From JBCAWW01 sp039024315 (GTDB lineage: Bacteria > Bacteroidota > Bacteroidia > J057): a stretch of DNA of 35,945 nt. The notes under the pieces were generated by a model, which worked only from the letters and a program-made list of their open reading frames with translations, was not told where the DNA came from and searched no databases. Below, piece after piece: positions 17,499-25,623 of the stretch (the stretch's first letter is position 1; every line of letters begins with the position of its first letter). Where the stretch lies: the NCBI GenBank assembly GCA_039024315.1, contig JBCCQN010000068.1, forward strand, positions 1-35,945. Reading direction: 5' to 3'. The translations under genes and the position numbers were made by a program.

Positions 17499-17891
17499 CT
17501 ACTCTTCCACTACTTTGACGATTTCGATAGGATAGGCCTGTTCTTGCCCATCAATCCATACTTGGACCAAGTAGCTCCCTTCTGGCCAGCGGTTTACGGC
17601 AATTCTAGAGTGTAGATTCCCACCATTGGATGAAATAATTCGTTTTGCCATCAGCTGACCATCAGGATCTTTGATGCTTAGCTCTACCACGGCCATTTTG
17701 CGTGCTTGAGTGATATACTCTAGTTCGATTATCTCGTTTACAATATTATTTTGGCCACTGAGCAAAAGTTGACCACTGTCGCCCCAGATTTTGAAGCTTT
17801 GAGGAAGCTCCGCTTTTGAATAAAGCCTCGCGAATCCCGCTTGATAGGTTGAAAATACAAAAGTGAGGGTGAGCAATGCTAATACACGCAT
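17499..17891 (-). CDS. Secreted protein of unknown function (130 aa)
   Basis: An N-terminal signal (MRVLALLTLTFVFSTYQAGFA) is followed by a beta-rich domain. Its second half reads like the end of a T9SS sorting domain (ISSNGGNLHSRIAVNRWPEG and SYLVQVWIDGQ), with the LPEGSYLV-type strand seen in such domains. It lacks the preceding PNP motif, so true T9SS sorting is doubtful. ATG at 17891 is the natural start. A plus-strand frame in the same bases is a shadow. No close family is recognised. Confidence 0.6.
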   Translation of the reverse strand: MRVLALLTLTFVFSTYQAGFARLYSKAELPQSFKIWGDSGQLLLSGQNNIVNEIIELEYITQARKMAVVELSIKDPDGQLMAKRIISSNGGNLHSRIAVNRWPEGSYLVQVWIDGQEQAYPIEIVKVVEE

Positions 17892-18087
17892 GCGATGAGA
17901 ATCTGATTAAAGTTTGAGTAAGTATTGTAAATTTCGATTATTGGTAATAAAAATCCGCCTTAAATCCTCACTTTTTGTTACACGGACTCAAAAAAGAGAC
18001 AAAAAATCGGCATCTCAGCTCTATCTAGATTGCTTTATTGACCTTAGATTGTGTTACTTTATGGCTTAGATCGAAGGAACAGAACCC

Positions 18088-18618
18088 ATGCCCTCCCCAA
18101 AGCCCGAAATCAGGACCCAACGCAACAAAGACGCAATTAGGATATTTGTCACAGGCGGAACCTTTGACAAAAACTATGACTATATCACCGGGCAATTGTA
18201 CTTTGAGGAGACCCAACTTCCCGAAATGTTGAGATTGGGGCGCTGCACCCTAGATGTCAACCTTCGGACGCTCATGATGATGGATAGCCTCGATATGTCT
18301 GAGGAAGATCGCAACCTGATCGTTTATAATTGTGAGCATTGCGAAGAGGATCGAATCGTAGTAACCCATGGCACGGATACGATGGTACAAACTGCGGCCT
18401 TGATCGCGGCGAAAGTCACCAACAAAACCATCATCATTACCGGTGCCATGGTACCTTATCGATTCGGAAGCTCCGATGGGTTTTTTAATTTGGGTGCTGC
18501 CTTAGCCTTTGCCCAGACCCTCCCACCGGGGGTTTATGTAGCCATGAATGGACGCTACTTTCACTGGGCAAATGTTCGCAAAAATGTAAAAACCGGCTTT
18601 TTTGAAGAAACGCCATAG
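18088..18618 (+). CDS. Single-domain asparaginase-like protein
   Basis: The 176 aa match only the N-terminal catalytic domain of L-asparaginases: FVTGGTFDK holds the first catalytic Thr, VVTHGTDTMVQTA the second Thr-Asp pair, and NKTIIITGAM(V)P the supporting lysine. Normal asparaginases are about 330 aa and have a second C-terminal domain. No remnant of it follows, and the stop is followed by AT-rich non-coding DNA. Short one-domain homologues are known in Bacteroidota and other bacteria, so this is probably a complete gene of uncertain activity rather than a fragment. Confidence 0.78.
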   Translation: MPSPKPEIRTQRNKDAIRIFVTGGTFDKNYDYITGQLYFEETQLPEMLRLGRCTLDVNLRTLMMMDSLDMSEEDRNLIVYNCEHCEEDRIVVTHGTDTMVQTAALIAAKVTNKTIIITGAMVPYRFGSSDGFFNLGAALAFAQTLPPGVYVAMNGRYFHWANVRKNVKTGFFEETP

Positions 18619-18798
18619 TGGAACAATTTTTGGAATAAATACCTCCGAATAATTCAATTATTCTAAATTGATTTCGTTCAAGGCTTGTATTTTCAGAATA
18701 AAAGCATTTTTTTTAATTGGGAGATCGTTACTCTCTCACCCCTTTTGTTATACCCAAACTCTAATCAATCAGCATATTAACTCTAACTTTTACTCCCC

Positions 18799-20088
18799 AT
18801 GAAAAGATCCCTAGCTTTCTGGATCGCTCTGACCTGCTTTTTCCCTTTCACATTTGCTCAGACTTACACTACTTACACGAGCTTTGCGACCCCTATTCCT
18901 AATCCAGGAGGGACCTGCTGGGATTTTCCAGTGACCAGTCGTAATGCAGTGTGGGCAGATGCTGGCTATACGCTCAATACCTTCCAAACTACTTCCCTAA
19001 ATTTTGATTTTGAGCTCTTCTTAGGAGAGTTTGATGGTGGAGGAAACGGAATCGCATTCTTGTTTCAGCAAGAAGGCCCTAATGCATTCGGTGCGTCTAA
19101 CTGGGCTATTGGTTATGGAGGTGGAAATCCGGTTTCTCCCTCGGTAGCGGTAGAGATTGATACTCGATTCGAAGGCTTTGTTGATCCTGCCGCCGCAGCG
19201 GGTGCGGATCATATGTCGGTGTACGTAAACGGTGCCAATAATGCCGCTCCTGCAGCTGGCCCTACCAACCTTCCCAACGTAGAAAATGATGGTTACCATC
19301 GCCTTGTAATCACATGGAATCACCTCACCGAAACCATGACCGCAACTTTTGATGACATTTATGTCGTTAGCTACACCTTTGATCCTGCTACTATTTTTTC
19401 CCCGACTGGAGGGCCTATTTATTATGGCTTTACCAGTAGCAGCCTTTATGGCACTGCTGCTCCAGTCAACAATCACCGCGTTTCCTTTGATGGTCCCGGT
19501 AGTTTGAACGCCTGCTCTGCCGTTATTTCTTTACCGGTAGAGTTATTGGACTTTTTGGGAGACTATAAGCAAGATCATGTAGAGCTCAATTGGCTGACCG
19601 CAACTGAGATCAACAATGATTATTTTGAAGTGCAACGCTCAGTAGATGGCAAAAATTGGGAAGCCTTGGGTAATGTGGCCGGTTCTGGCACAAGCACCGA
19701 GATGAATAATTATGAGTACAAAGACTATCTCGTAAGCTATGGCACCAACTTTTATCGTCTCAAGCAAGTCGATTTTGATGGAACCTTTTCTTACTCCAAT
19801 CGGATTGAGGTAGAGTTGCCGCTAGAATTGGCGCGGATTAGCCTATTTCCCAATCCGGTTAGCGAAGAGCTGCAGGTGAGACTATTGACGGAAGGTCCAC
19901 TTTCTGAGACTATGTACACTGTTTTTGATATGACAGGTCGCATTGTTATGAATAGTGGCTATATCAAGGTGGACGCATGGAAGCCAGAATTTACGGTTCC
20001 TGTCAGCGAATTAGAGCCCGGTATTTATATCATCGACGTCGCCGTTGGTGAAGATTTTGTCAAAACGGCTAAGTTCGTAGTAAAGTAG
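18799..20088 (+). CDS. L-type lectin domain protein with T9SS sorting domain
   Basis: A signal peptide (MKRSLAFWIALTCFFPFTFA) precedes an L-type (legume) lectin domain, about residues 25-235. Its marks are NGIAFLFQQEG, the metal-site strand SVAVEIDTRF, DHMSVYVNG, and YYGFTSSSLYG near the end. A linker module follows (LPVELLDFLGDYKQD, LNWLTATEINNDYFEVQRS, FYRLKQVDFDG), common in Saprospiria surface proteins. Last is a T9SS type A domain (ISLFPNPVSEELQV, ELEPGIYIIDV, AKFVVK). The protein should be exported through T9SS and bind glycans at the surface. A strong palindromic terminator lies 26 bp after the stop. Confidence 0.85.
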   Translation: MKRSLAFWIALTCFFPFTFAQTYTTYTSFATPIPNPGGTCWDFPVTSRNAVWADAGYTLNTFQTTSLNFDFELFLGEFDGGGNGIAFLFQQEGPNAFGASNWAIGYGGGNPVSPSVAVEIDTRFEGFVDPAAAAGADHMSVYVNGANNAAPAAGPTNLPNVENDGYHRLVITWNHLTETMTATFDDIYVVSYTFDPATIFSPTGGPIYYGFTSSSLYGTAAPVNNHRVSFDGPGSLNACSAVISLPVELLDFLGDYKQDHVELNWLTATEINNDYFEVQRSVDGKNWEALGNVAGSGTSTEMNNYEYKDYLVSYGTNFYRLKQVDFDGTFSYSNRIEVELPLELARISLFPNPVSEELQVRLLTEGPLSETMYTVFDMTGRIVMNSGYIKVDAWKPEFTVPVSELEPGIYIIDVAVGEDFVKTAKFVVK

Positions 20089-20113
20089 TATTAGACAGCA
20101 ATTTTAGATATAA

Positions 20114-20143
20114 GGTGTTCCGCGCTGCGGAACGCCTTTTTTT
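20114..20143 (+). terminator. Palindromic terminator of the lectin gene
   Basis: GGTGTTCCGC (20114-20123) pairs with GCGGAACGCC (20127-20136) around GCT, followed by seven T (20137-20143). The core TTCCGCGCTGCGGAA is repeated exactly at 20148-20162, so the hairpin is a copy of the dispersed palindromic motif put to use as a terminator. Confidence 0.8.
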
Positions 20144-20147
20144 GATT

Positions 20148-20162
20148 TTCCGCGCTGCGGAA
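20148..20162. repeat. Second copy of the TTCCGCGCTGCGGAA palindrome
   Basis: Identical 15-mer to 20118-20132, 30 bp downstream, lying just before the stop of the minus-strand gene at 20166. Its 6-bp arms flank GCT. No T-run follows on either strand. Confidence 0.75.
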
Positions 20163-20165
20163 GGT

Positions 20166-20348
20166 TTAACTTTTCCCTGCTTTTTGAGCAAACAAATAGA
20201 TAAAGATCCCAATCCCATTGACGGCTAACCCAATGGTCTGCAAATTTAACTCACTTTCAATGAATAGGGGAGAGGCTAATAATAAGCAACCGATCGCACA
20301 AAAAACTACTGCCAGTATCATGCTAGGGCTATATTTTTTCTTCTCCAT
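20166..20348 (-). CDS. Small two-helix membrane protein (60 aa)
   Basis: After a basic start (MEKKKYSPS), two hydrophobic segments (SMILAVVFCAIGCLLLASPL and IGLAVNGIGIFIYLFA) are separated by a short polar loop with acidic residues. It ends with a basic tail (QKAGKS), giving a two-helix hairpin with both ends in the cytoplasm. No family is recognised. It is convergent with the lectin gene and separated from it by the palindromic repeats. Confidence 0.6.
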   Translation of the reverse strand: MEKKKYSPSMILAVVFCAIGCLLLASPLFIESELNLQTIGLAVNGIGIFIYLFAQKAGKS

Positions 20349-20391
20349 GGGAGTTTGGATATAATTTGAGGTAAAAGGATTACGTATAGAG

Positions 20392-20481
20392 TAAAAAGTA
20401 TGCAGTACAGAGAAAAAAGGTCTTGATGGACCGCATCGCCCTATTTTCCTAGGTTTTAATACTGAATACTATTGTCTGAGT
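20392..20481. repeat. Structured dispersed repeat, copy 1
   Basis: This stretch aligns without gaps to 30392-30481 with about 70 of 90 positions equal. Its ends pair: AGTATGCAGTA (20397-20407) with TACTGAATACT (20460-20470), 10 of 11. An inner hairpin GGTC (20419-20422) with GACC (20429-20432) is also present. It lies in the non-coding gap between the two minus-strand genes, next to a REPIN-like palindrome pair. Confidence 0.7.
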
Positions 20482-20507
20482 ATTTAGATAGCTTATCTTC
20501 AGCTACC

Positions 20508-20592
20508 CTGCTTCGCAGAACGTTTCCCTTGTTTTGTTTGCAATGTATGACAAAAGAACTAAGCGTTCCGCGCTCCCGAAAGCTTTCGGGAG
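20508..20592. repeat. REPIN-like palindrome pair and 20-bp perfect palindrome
   Basis: CTGCTTCGCAGAACG (20508-20522) and the inverted AAGCGTTCCGCG (20561-20572) flank about 38 bp. The right arm runs into CTCCCGAAAGCTTTCGGGAG (20573-20592), a perfect 20-bp palindrome. The layout mirrors the pairs at 25468-25549 and 30258-30362. It lies just behind the stop of the permease gene (20604). Confidence 0.6.
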
Positions 20593-20603
20593 GTAATCAA
20601 GCG

Positions 20604-21821
20604 CTAATCAAACCTAATCGCCTTGACAGGAGTGATCCGATTGACTATGATCACGGGTAAAAACATCAGGCTTGTACAGCAAGCAACTACCAAGAGATTG
20701 GCAAATAAAAACCTAATCCATACCCAAGCTACAGGTACTGTTTCGATAAAATAATCAGCCTGATTGACCTTAATAAAACCAAACATATCTTGTAAGCCCA
20801 ACAAGCCCAAGCCCAGCACATTACCCACTAAGGTCCCGATCAAAATCAATAAGAAGGCATTCCAGACAAACATACGCCTGATACGGAAAGCCGGCATCCC
20901 CATCGCTCTCAAAATGCCAATGGTGCGGGTCCGCTCAATGATGAGAATCAACAATACCGTAGTGAGATTAATGATCCCTACCAATATCATCAACAGTAAG
21001 ATGACATTGACGTTTTGATGTTGGAGCCTTAGCCAGTCAAATATCTCAGGAAAAAGTTGCGTAATCGGCTCAGCTCCAAACATATAAGGGGTGATCTCAT
21101 TGATGTGATAAGTAGCACTATCGAGCATCTCCAAGTCAGTGATATTGACCTCAAAACCGGAAACTTGATCCTCTTCCCAACCCCAAATCTTTTGTACCAT
21201 CCTGATATCGCAGAGCACAATGGTATTATCAAACTCCTCCAAACCCGTTTCATAAATGCCGGCTACAATAACGGGCCTCCTCCGAATGGTGGAGGTAAAG
21301 AAGACTAGACGAGCTTTATCCCCTACCGCTAAATCGAGATTGTTGGCTTGTTTGCGACTTATTAAGATTTCATTGGAGGTCTTTTCTTGCCCATAATCGG
21401 GAATATTTCCTTCTTCTAAGGCTGACTGAAAAAAGGTCCAATTATACTCCTGATCTATGCCTTTGAGAATCACCCCGTCCCAGCCGATATCTGATTTAAA
21501 AAGACCGGGGCGTTCCACGTAGGGGGCAATAGAAACCACATAATCTAGCGCCTTGATATTTTGGATGGAAGGGTCGTCTCGCTTTATCGGATTGACTTCT
21601 GTATCAGCAGAACGGTAATAATTACCCACCTGAATATGAGAGCCAAAACCGATGACTTTGTTTTGAATCTCCGTTTCAAAGCCTTCCACTACCGACAAAG
21701 CGATCTCTATGGTCGCAATGGCCAAGGCGATACTGATGATCGCCAAGCGAATCACCAACTTAGATGCTGCCTTTTGATGCCGGAAAGTAAGCCTACGCGC
21801 TAAAAAATATTCGAAGTTCAA
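20604..21821 (-). CDS. FtsX/LolE-type ABC transporter permease
   Basis: The 405-aa protein has the MacB/FtsX permease architecture: one N-terminal helix (KLVIRLAIISIALAIATIEI), a large periplasmic domain (about residues 45-265) and three C-terminal helices containing GIINLTTVLLILIIERTRTI and GILRAMGMPAFRIRRMF. That last block is the typical coupling loop that contacts the ATPase. It fits LolC/LolE-type lipoprotein-release permeases of Bacteroidota. No LolD-like ATPase is adjacent; FtsE at 2625 is the only such ATPase in the window. The start appears to be TTG at 21821 (MNFEYFLARRLTF), since no ATG lies nearby in frame. Confidence 0.8.
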   Translation of the reverse strand: MNFEYFLARRLTFRHQKAASKLVIRLAIISIALAIATIEIALSVVEGFETEIQNKVIGFGSHIQVGNYYRSADTEVNPIKRDDPSIQNIKALDYVVSIAPYVERPGLFKSDIGWDGVILKGIDQEYNWTFFQSALEEGNIPDYGQEKTSNEILISRKQANNLDLAVGDKARLVFFTSTIRRRPVIVAGIYETGLEEFDNTIVLCDIRMVQKIWGWEEDQVSGFEVNITDLEMLDSATYHINEITPYMFGAEPITQLFPEIFDWLRLQHQNVNVILLLMILVGIINLTTVLLILIIERTRTIGILRAMGMPAFRIRRMFVWNAFLLILIGTLVGNVLGLGLLGLQDMFGFIKVNQADYFIETVPVAWVWIRFLFANLLVVACCTSLMFLPVIIVNRITPVKAIRFD

Positions 21822-21947
21822 TCTGCGGTTCTTGTATGAAAATGTAAAATGTAGAGGCTATTATGTAAATGTAGCTTCAGTTCTCGTTACCTTTACGCAT
21901 AAGGACCTATTTCATTTTATATTTTGCGGTTTTACATTTTTCATTTC

Positions 21948-23312
21948 ATGCGTGTCAAATATACAAAATTCCTTTTCCTGCTGATAGGAGGATTACTCTT
22001 TCTTGCTTGCGATACCAACAGTGACCAAAAGTCCTCGGATGTCATTGTTGTTGGTGAAGAGCCCGCTCCAGTCGCTATTGATGATGATCAGAGCTCTGCG
22101 GAGGTTCAAGATAGAGCGCTTGCGCCTCAACTGCCTCCTTATCGCAGCGGTGCTGAACGCTTAGTCTCTGCCCAATTATCAAAGCTTGATGGGCAGTCTG
22201 TAGCTGTAGTCGCCAATCATACCTCCTTGGTATTTGGGGAAACTCATTTGGTAGATACCTTATTGGGTTCAGGCATCAAATTAGTCAAAGTATTTGCTCC
22301 TGAACATGGTTTTAGAGGTACGGCAGATGCCGGAGAACACATAAAAGACAGTCGTGATGCTAAAACGGGGCTCCCCATTTTGTCTCTTCACGGCAAAAAT
22401 CGTAAACCTACTCCTGCCCAATTAGCGGATATTGATGTCGTAGTTTTTGATATACAGGACGTTGGTACTCGTTTTTATACCTACATCTCCACTATGAGTT
22501 TGGTGATGGAAGCTTGTGCCGAAGCGGGCAAATCTTTTATGGTCTTGGACCGTGCTAATCCTAATGGTTGGTATGTCGATGGTCCGATGATGGGTGAGTG
22601 CTGTACTTCTTTTATCGGTATGCATGAAGTGCCGATTGTGCATGGGATGACCATAGGCGAATATGCCCAAATGGTCAATGGCGAAGGCTGGCTCAAAAAT
22701 GGCGTAGAGGTAAATCTAGAGGTGATAAAGTGTGAAGGATATGATCACAACAGTCGCTGGGAAGATTTAGACCGTCCTTGGGTTGCCCCTTCCCCCAATC
22801 TGGCCACCGAATATTCCGCCTATCTCTACTCCGCAATTTGCTGGTTTGAGCCTACCGATGTGAGCGTAGGACGCGGCACTGATGATGCCTTTACGATGCT
22901 GGGAGCGCCTTGGTTTAGTACACCTGCGGCGAACGCTAGGACTATGCAGGCTGACGGTCTCAATAGGGTCGTTTATGACTTTACCCCTCGTTCCCTGCCG
23001 GGGAAATCAAAATACCCTAAGCACCAAGACACCTTTTGCAGAGGTTATCGATTTGAAGGAAAGACAGACGGCAAAAGTTTGATGCTCAGTGGGATCAGCC
23101 TGCTTTCCGAGTTTTACGCCCAATATATAGATACAGACGAAATGGAACCCTTTTTTAAGAAAGGATTTTATCGTTGGCCGGGCAATAATACTTTTCAACA
23201 ACAAATAGTAGCGGGAGAAGATCCCGAAGCTATTTGGCAGAGTTGGCAAAGTGATATCGAATCTTTCAAGCAAAAGCGGAAAGGCTATTTGTTGTACCGT
23301 GATTTTGAATAA
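21948..23312 (+). CDS. NamZ-type exo-beta-N-acetylmuramidase (DUF1343) lipoprotein
   Basis: From ATG 21948 the product is 454 aa with a lipoprotein signal (MRVKYTKFLF...LLFLACD). An upstream TTG at 21924 adds eight residues and is less likely. The DUF1343/GH171 core is clear: VAVVANHTSLV, KVFAPEHGFRGTADAG with a conserved Glu, VVFDIQDVGTRFYTYISTM, and LDRANPNGWYVDGPMM. Characterised NamZ enzymes remove terminal MurNAc from peptidoglycan fragments, so this is probably an envelope-anchored cell-wall recycling enzyme. It is divergent from the permease gene, with a 126-bp shared upstream region. Confidence 0.88.
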   Translation: MRVKYTKFLFLLIGGLLFLACDTNSDQKSSDVIVVGEEPAPVAIDDDQSSAEVQDRALAPQLPPYRSGAERLVSAQLSKLDGQSVAVVANHTSLVFGETHLVDTLLGSGIKLVKVFAPEHGFRGTADAGEHIKDSRDAKTGLPILSLHGKNRKPTPAQLADIDVVVFDIQDVGTRFYTYISTMSLVMEACAEAGKSFMVLDRANPNGWYVDGPMMGECCTSFIGMHEVPIVHGMTIGEYAQMVNGEGWLKNGVEVNLEVIKCEGYDHNSRWEDLDRPWVAPSPNLATEYSAYLYSAICWFEPTDVSVGRGTDDAFTMLGAPWFSTPAANARTMQADGLNRVVYDFTPRSLPGKSKYPKHQDTFCRGYRFEGKTDGKSLMLSGISLLSEFYAQYIDTDEMEPFFKKGFYRWPGNNTFQQQIVAGEDPEAIWQSWQSDIESFKQKRKGYLLYRDFE

Positions 23313-23350
23313 TAATCCGTAATTTTGCCTCCTCATTTTGCTATAAATTC

Positions 23351-24304
23351 ATGGATCTTTCCCTCGTAATTCCCCTCTACAACGAAGACGAATCGCTACC
23401 AGAGCTGGTCGCTTGGATTGAAAAAGTGGTAAAAGCGCAGCAGCTTTCCTACGAGATCATCATGATCGACGATGGTAGTACTGACAATTCGTGGGAGGTA
23501 ATTAAAGAGCTCGCCGAGCAATACGGCACGATCCATGGGATACGCTTTCTCCACAACAATGGGAAATCTGCGGCCTTGCAAGTGGGCTTCCAAGCCTCTC
23601 AAGGTGATGTGGTGATCACGATGGACGCTGATCTCCAAGACAGTCCCGACGAGATTCCGGAACTATATCGGATGATCAAAGAAGATGGATTTGACCTTGT
23701 GTCAGGTTGGAAGAAAAAACGCCACGATCCGATCTCAAAGACCATTCCTTCAAAGTTTTTCAACTTTATCACGCGGCTTACCTCTGGGATCAACAATCTG
23801 CATGACTTTAATTGCGGCCTCAAAGCTTATCGTTCAGAAGTAGTCAAAAATATCGAAGTCTTTGGTGAGATGCACCGCTATATACCGGTGATGGCCAAAT
23901 GGAATGGCTTCACTAAGATCACCGAAAAAGTTGTTCAACATCAAGAGCGTAAGTACGGAGTAACCAAATTTGGGCTCAACCGCTTTATCAATGGCTTTTT
24001 GGACCTGATCACCATTACGCTGACACAGCGATATTTGCAGCGGCCGATGCACTTCTTTGGTTTTTGGGGAGTATTGTTTTCGATAGTAGGGGGAGCTGAT
24101 CTCATGTATTTATTGATTTCAAAAATATTTTTTGGTCAAGGCTTGGGCTCACGGATGCCAGCGCTATTTTTTGGCTCCGTTTGTTTTCTCTCAGGTCTGA
24201 TTTTATTTGCTACTGGTTTGCTGGCCGAGCTCATTGGTCGCAATTCGCCCTACAAAGATCAATACAAAATAAAGGAGACCGTAGGAGGGAAATCTGACGC
24301 TTGA
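23351..24304 (+). CDS. GT2 glycosyltransferase, DPM1/GtrB-like, membrane-bound
   Basis: The 317-aa protein has a GT-A domain: LSLVIPLYNEDESLPELV, IIMIDDGSTDNSWEV, and the metal-binding DADLQD preceded by VVITM. This is followed by FNFITRLTSGINNLHDFNCG and two C-terminal membrane helices (MHFFGFWGVLFSIVGGADLM and MPALFFGSVCFLSGLILFAT). This layout belongs to polyprenyl-phosphate sugar transferases (dolichyl-phosphate mannose synthase and GtrB groups), which load a sugar from a nucleotide donor onto a lipid carrier. The sugar is unknown. It is followed after 74 bp by an epimerase gene, suggesting a small glycan locus. Confidence 0.85.
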   Translation: MDLSLVIPLYNEDESLPELVAWIEKVVKAQQLSYEIIMIDDGSTDNSWEVIKELAEQYGTIHGIRFLHNNGKSAALQVGFQASQGDVVITMDADLQDSPDEIPELYRMIKEDGFDLVSGWKKKRHDPISKTIPSKFFNFITRLTSGINNLHDFNCGLKAYRSEVVKNIEVFGEMHRYIPVMAKWNGFTKITEKVVQHQERKYGVTKFGLNRFINGFLDLITITLTQRYLQRPMHFFGFWGVLFSIVGGADLMYLLISKIFFGQGLGSRMPALFFGSVCFLSGLILFATGLLAELIGRNSPYKDQYKIKETVGGKSDA

Positions 24305-24378
24305 GTGTCAGACATTCTGTAGCATAATCATTACGAGATTCACGCACTCAAATCTTTAAAAAACTTCAACAAATTTTC

Positions 24379-25449
24379 ATGAACTATCATCTTATTTCCG
24401 GTGGCTGTGGCTTTGTGGGCCGGAATATGGCTAAACACCTGCTCAACACAACTTCTGATCGTATCATCATTGTGGACGACCTTTCAGTAGGTATGGCCCC
24501 TGGTGAATGGCCAGTAGCTGATGGCCCTTTTATGGGGGGGAGTCCAGTGCGTATGCTGGGTAAGATGGAGTTTTGGGGCACGGGTGAACGCCTCCTTTTC
24601 TATCGTGGAGATTTTAGGGAGTTTTTACGCGGCCTGCTAAGTTCTGAAACTTGGCTGCAAGATGAATTTGGATTAATTGACTTCAGCAAGTTTACCGATG
24701 TCTTTCACTACGCTGCCATTGTGGGAGGACGTGCCAAGATCGATGGGGACCCGATGATGGTCGCCTTGGATCTTTCGATTGATGCGGAGTTTTTCTATTG
24801 GGCTGTCCGTCATAAGCCCAATCGAGTATTATTCCCTTCCTCTAGTGCTGCTTATCCGGTGGATTTACAGGGCGAAGGGGGCTTTGTCGCCCTTGCCGAA
24901 ACGGATATTGATTTTGAAAATGGGAAAATTGGACAACCTGATATGACCTATGGTTGGTCCAAGCTTACGGGAGAATACCTCGCTCGCATCGCGGCTTCTC
25001 ACTATGGTCTTCACGTAGCTTGTGTGCGCCCCTTTTCAGGTTTTGGTGAAGATCAGGACTTGAGCTATCCCATACCTGCGATTGCAGCTAGGGCGGCTCG
25101 CAAAGAAACCCCTTTCGAAGTCTGGGGGACCGGAAAGCAAGGCCGTGATTTTGTGCATATCGACGACTGCGTCGATGCAATGATGTTTGCCTTAGCAAAT
25201 ATCAAAGATGGCTCCGCCATGAATATTGGGTCCGGTAAGATCACCAGCTTTCTCGAAATCATCGAACTTTTCACGGAGTTTGCTGGCTACAATCCACCGA
25301 TCAAGCAATTGTTAGATAAACCAGTCGGCGTACATGCTCGCCATGCCAATATGGATTATGTGTTCAATACCCTTGGCTGGAAGCCCAAGATCTCTCTTAG
25401 AGAAGGGATGAAGCGGGTCTATGATGCCTCGGTAGCGCGCTATAGCTGA
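24379..25449 (+). CDS. NAD-dependent epimerase/dehydratase (nucleotide-sugar type)
   Basis: The N-terminal Rossmann motif is SGGCGFVGRNMAKHL and the acidic DDLS after the second strand fits NAD binding. The catalytic set is Ser in LFPSSSAAYP and Tyr-x-x-x-Lys in MTYGWSKLTGEYL. The C-terminal part has RPFSGFGEDQDLSYP and GRDFVHIDDCVDAM, as in extended SDR nucleotide-sugar epimerases. At 356 aa it is of normal size. A segment of about 40 residues before the catalytic Ser (MEFWGTGERLLFYRGDFREF) is longer than in GalE. Substrate unknown. It probably works with the upstream GT2. Confidence 0.82.
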   Translation: MNYHLISGGCGFVGRNMAKHLLNTTSDRIIIVDDLSVGMAPGEWPVADGPFMGGSPVRMLGKMEFWGTGERLLFYRGDFREFLRGLLSSETWLQDEFGLIDFSKFTDVFHYAAIVGGRAKIDGDPMMVALDLSIDAEFFYWAVRHKPNRVLFPSSSAAYPVDLQGEGGFVALAETDIDFENGKIGQPDMTYGWSKLTGEYLARIAASHYGLHVACVRPFSGFGEDQDLSYPIPAIAARAARKETPFEVWGTGKQGRDFVHIDDCVDAMMFALANIKDGSAMNIGSGKITSFLEIIELFTEFAGYNPPIKQLLDKPVGVHARHANMDYVFNTLGWKPKISLREGMKRVYDASVARYS

Positions 25450-25467
25450 GGATAAGGTTGGAGAGGA

Positions 25468-25549
25468 CTGCTCCGCAGAACGCTTTTCTCTGTAGTGTGG
25501 CACATGCCGCACCTACACAGTTGAAAGGGCTGAGCGTTCTGCGCAGCAG
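25468..25549. repeat. REPIN-like inverted palindrome pair
   Basis: CTGCTCCGCAGAACGC (25468-25483) and GCGTTCTGCGCAGCAG (25534-25549) are inverted copies with 15 of 16 positions paired, enclosing 50 bp that itself holds an imperfect hairpin (GTAGTGTGGC and GCCGCACCTAC). It fills the intergenic space between the epimerase and T9SS genes. The right-arm 16-mer recurs exactly, in reverse orientation, at 31250-31265. Confidence 0.7.
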
Positions 25550-25623
25550 TAGGCCCTACACTGACTCTTAGGCGATCATACTCACAGGCTAGCCTGAACG
25601 TTAAGTTATAAGACTAGTTAACT

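Noticed and set aside
18647..18663. Short palindrome GAATAATTCAATTATTC after the asparaginase-like gene.
   Set aside because: AT-rich and only 8-bp arms; no T-run follows and no second copy was seen, so function is not supportable.
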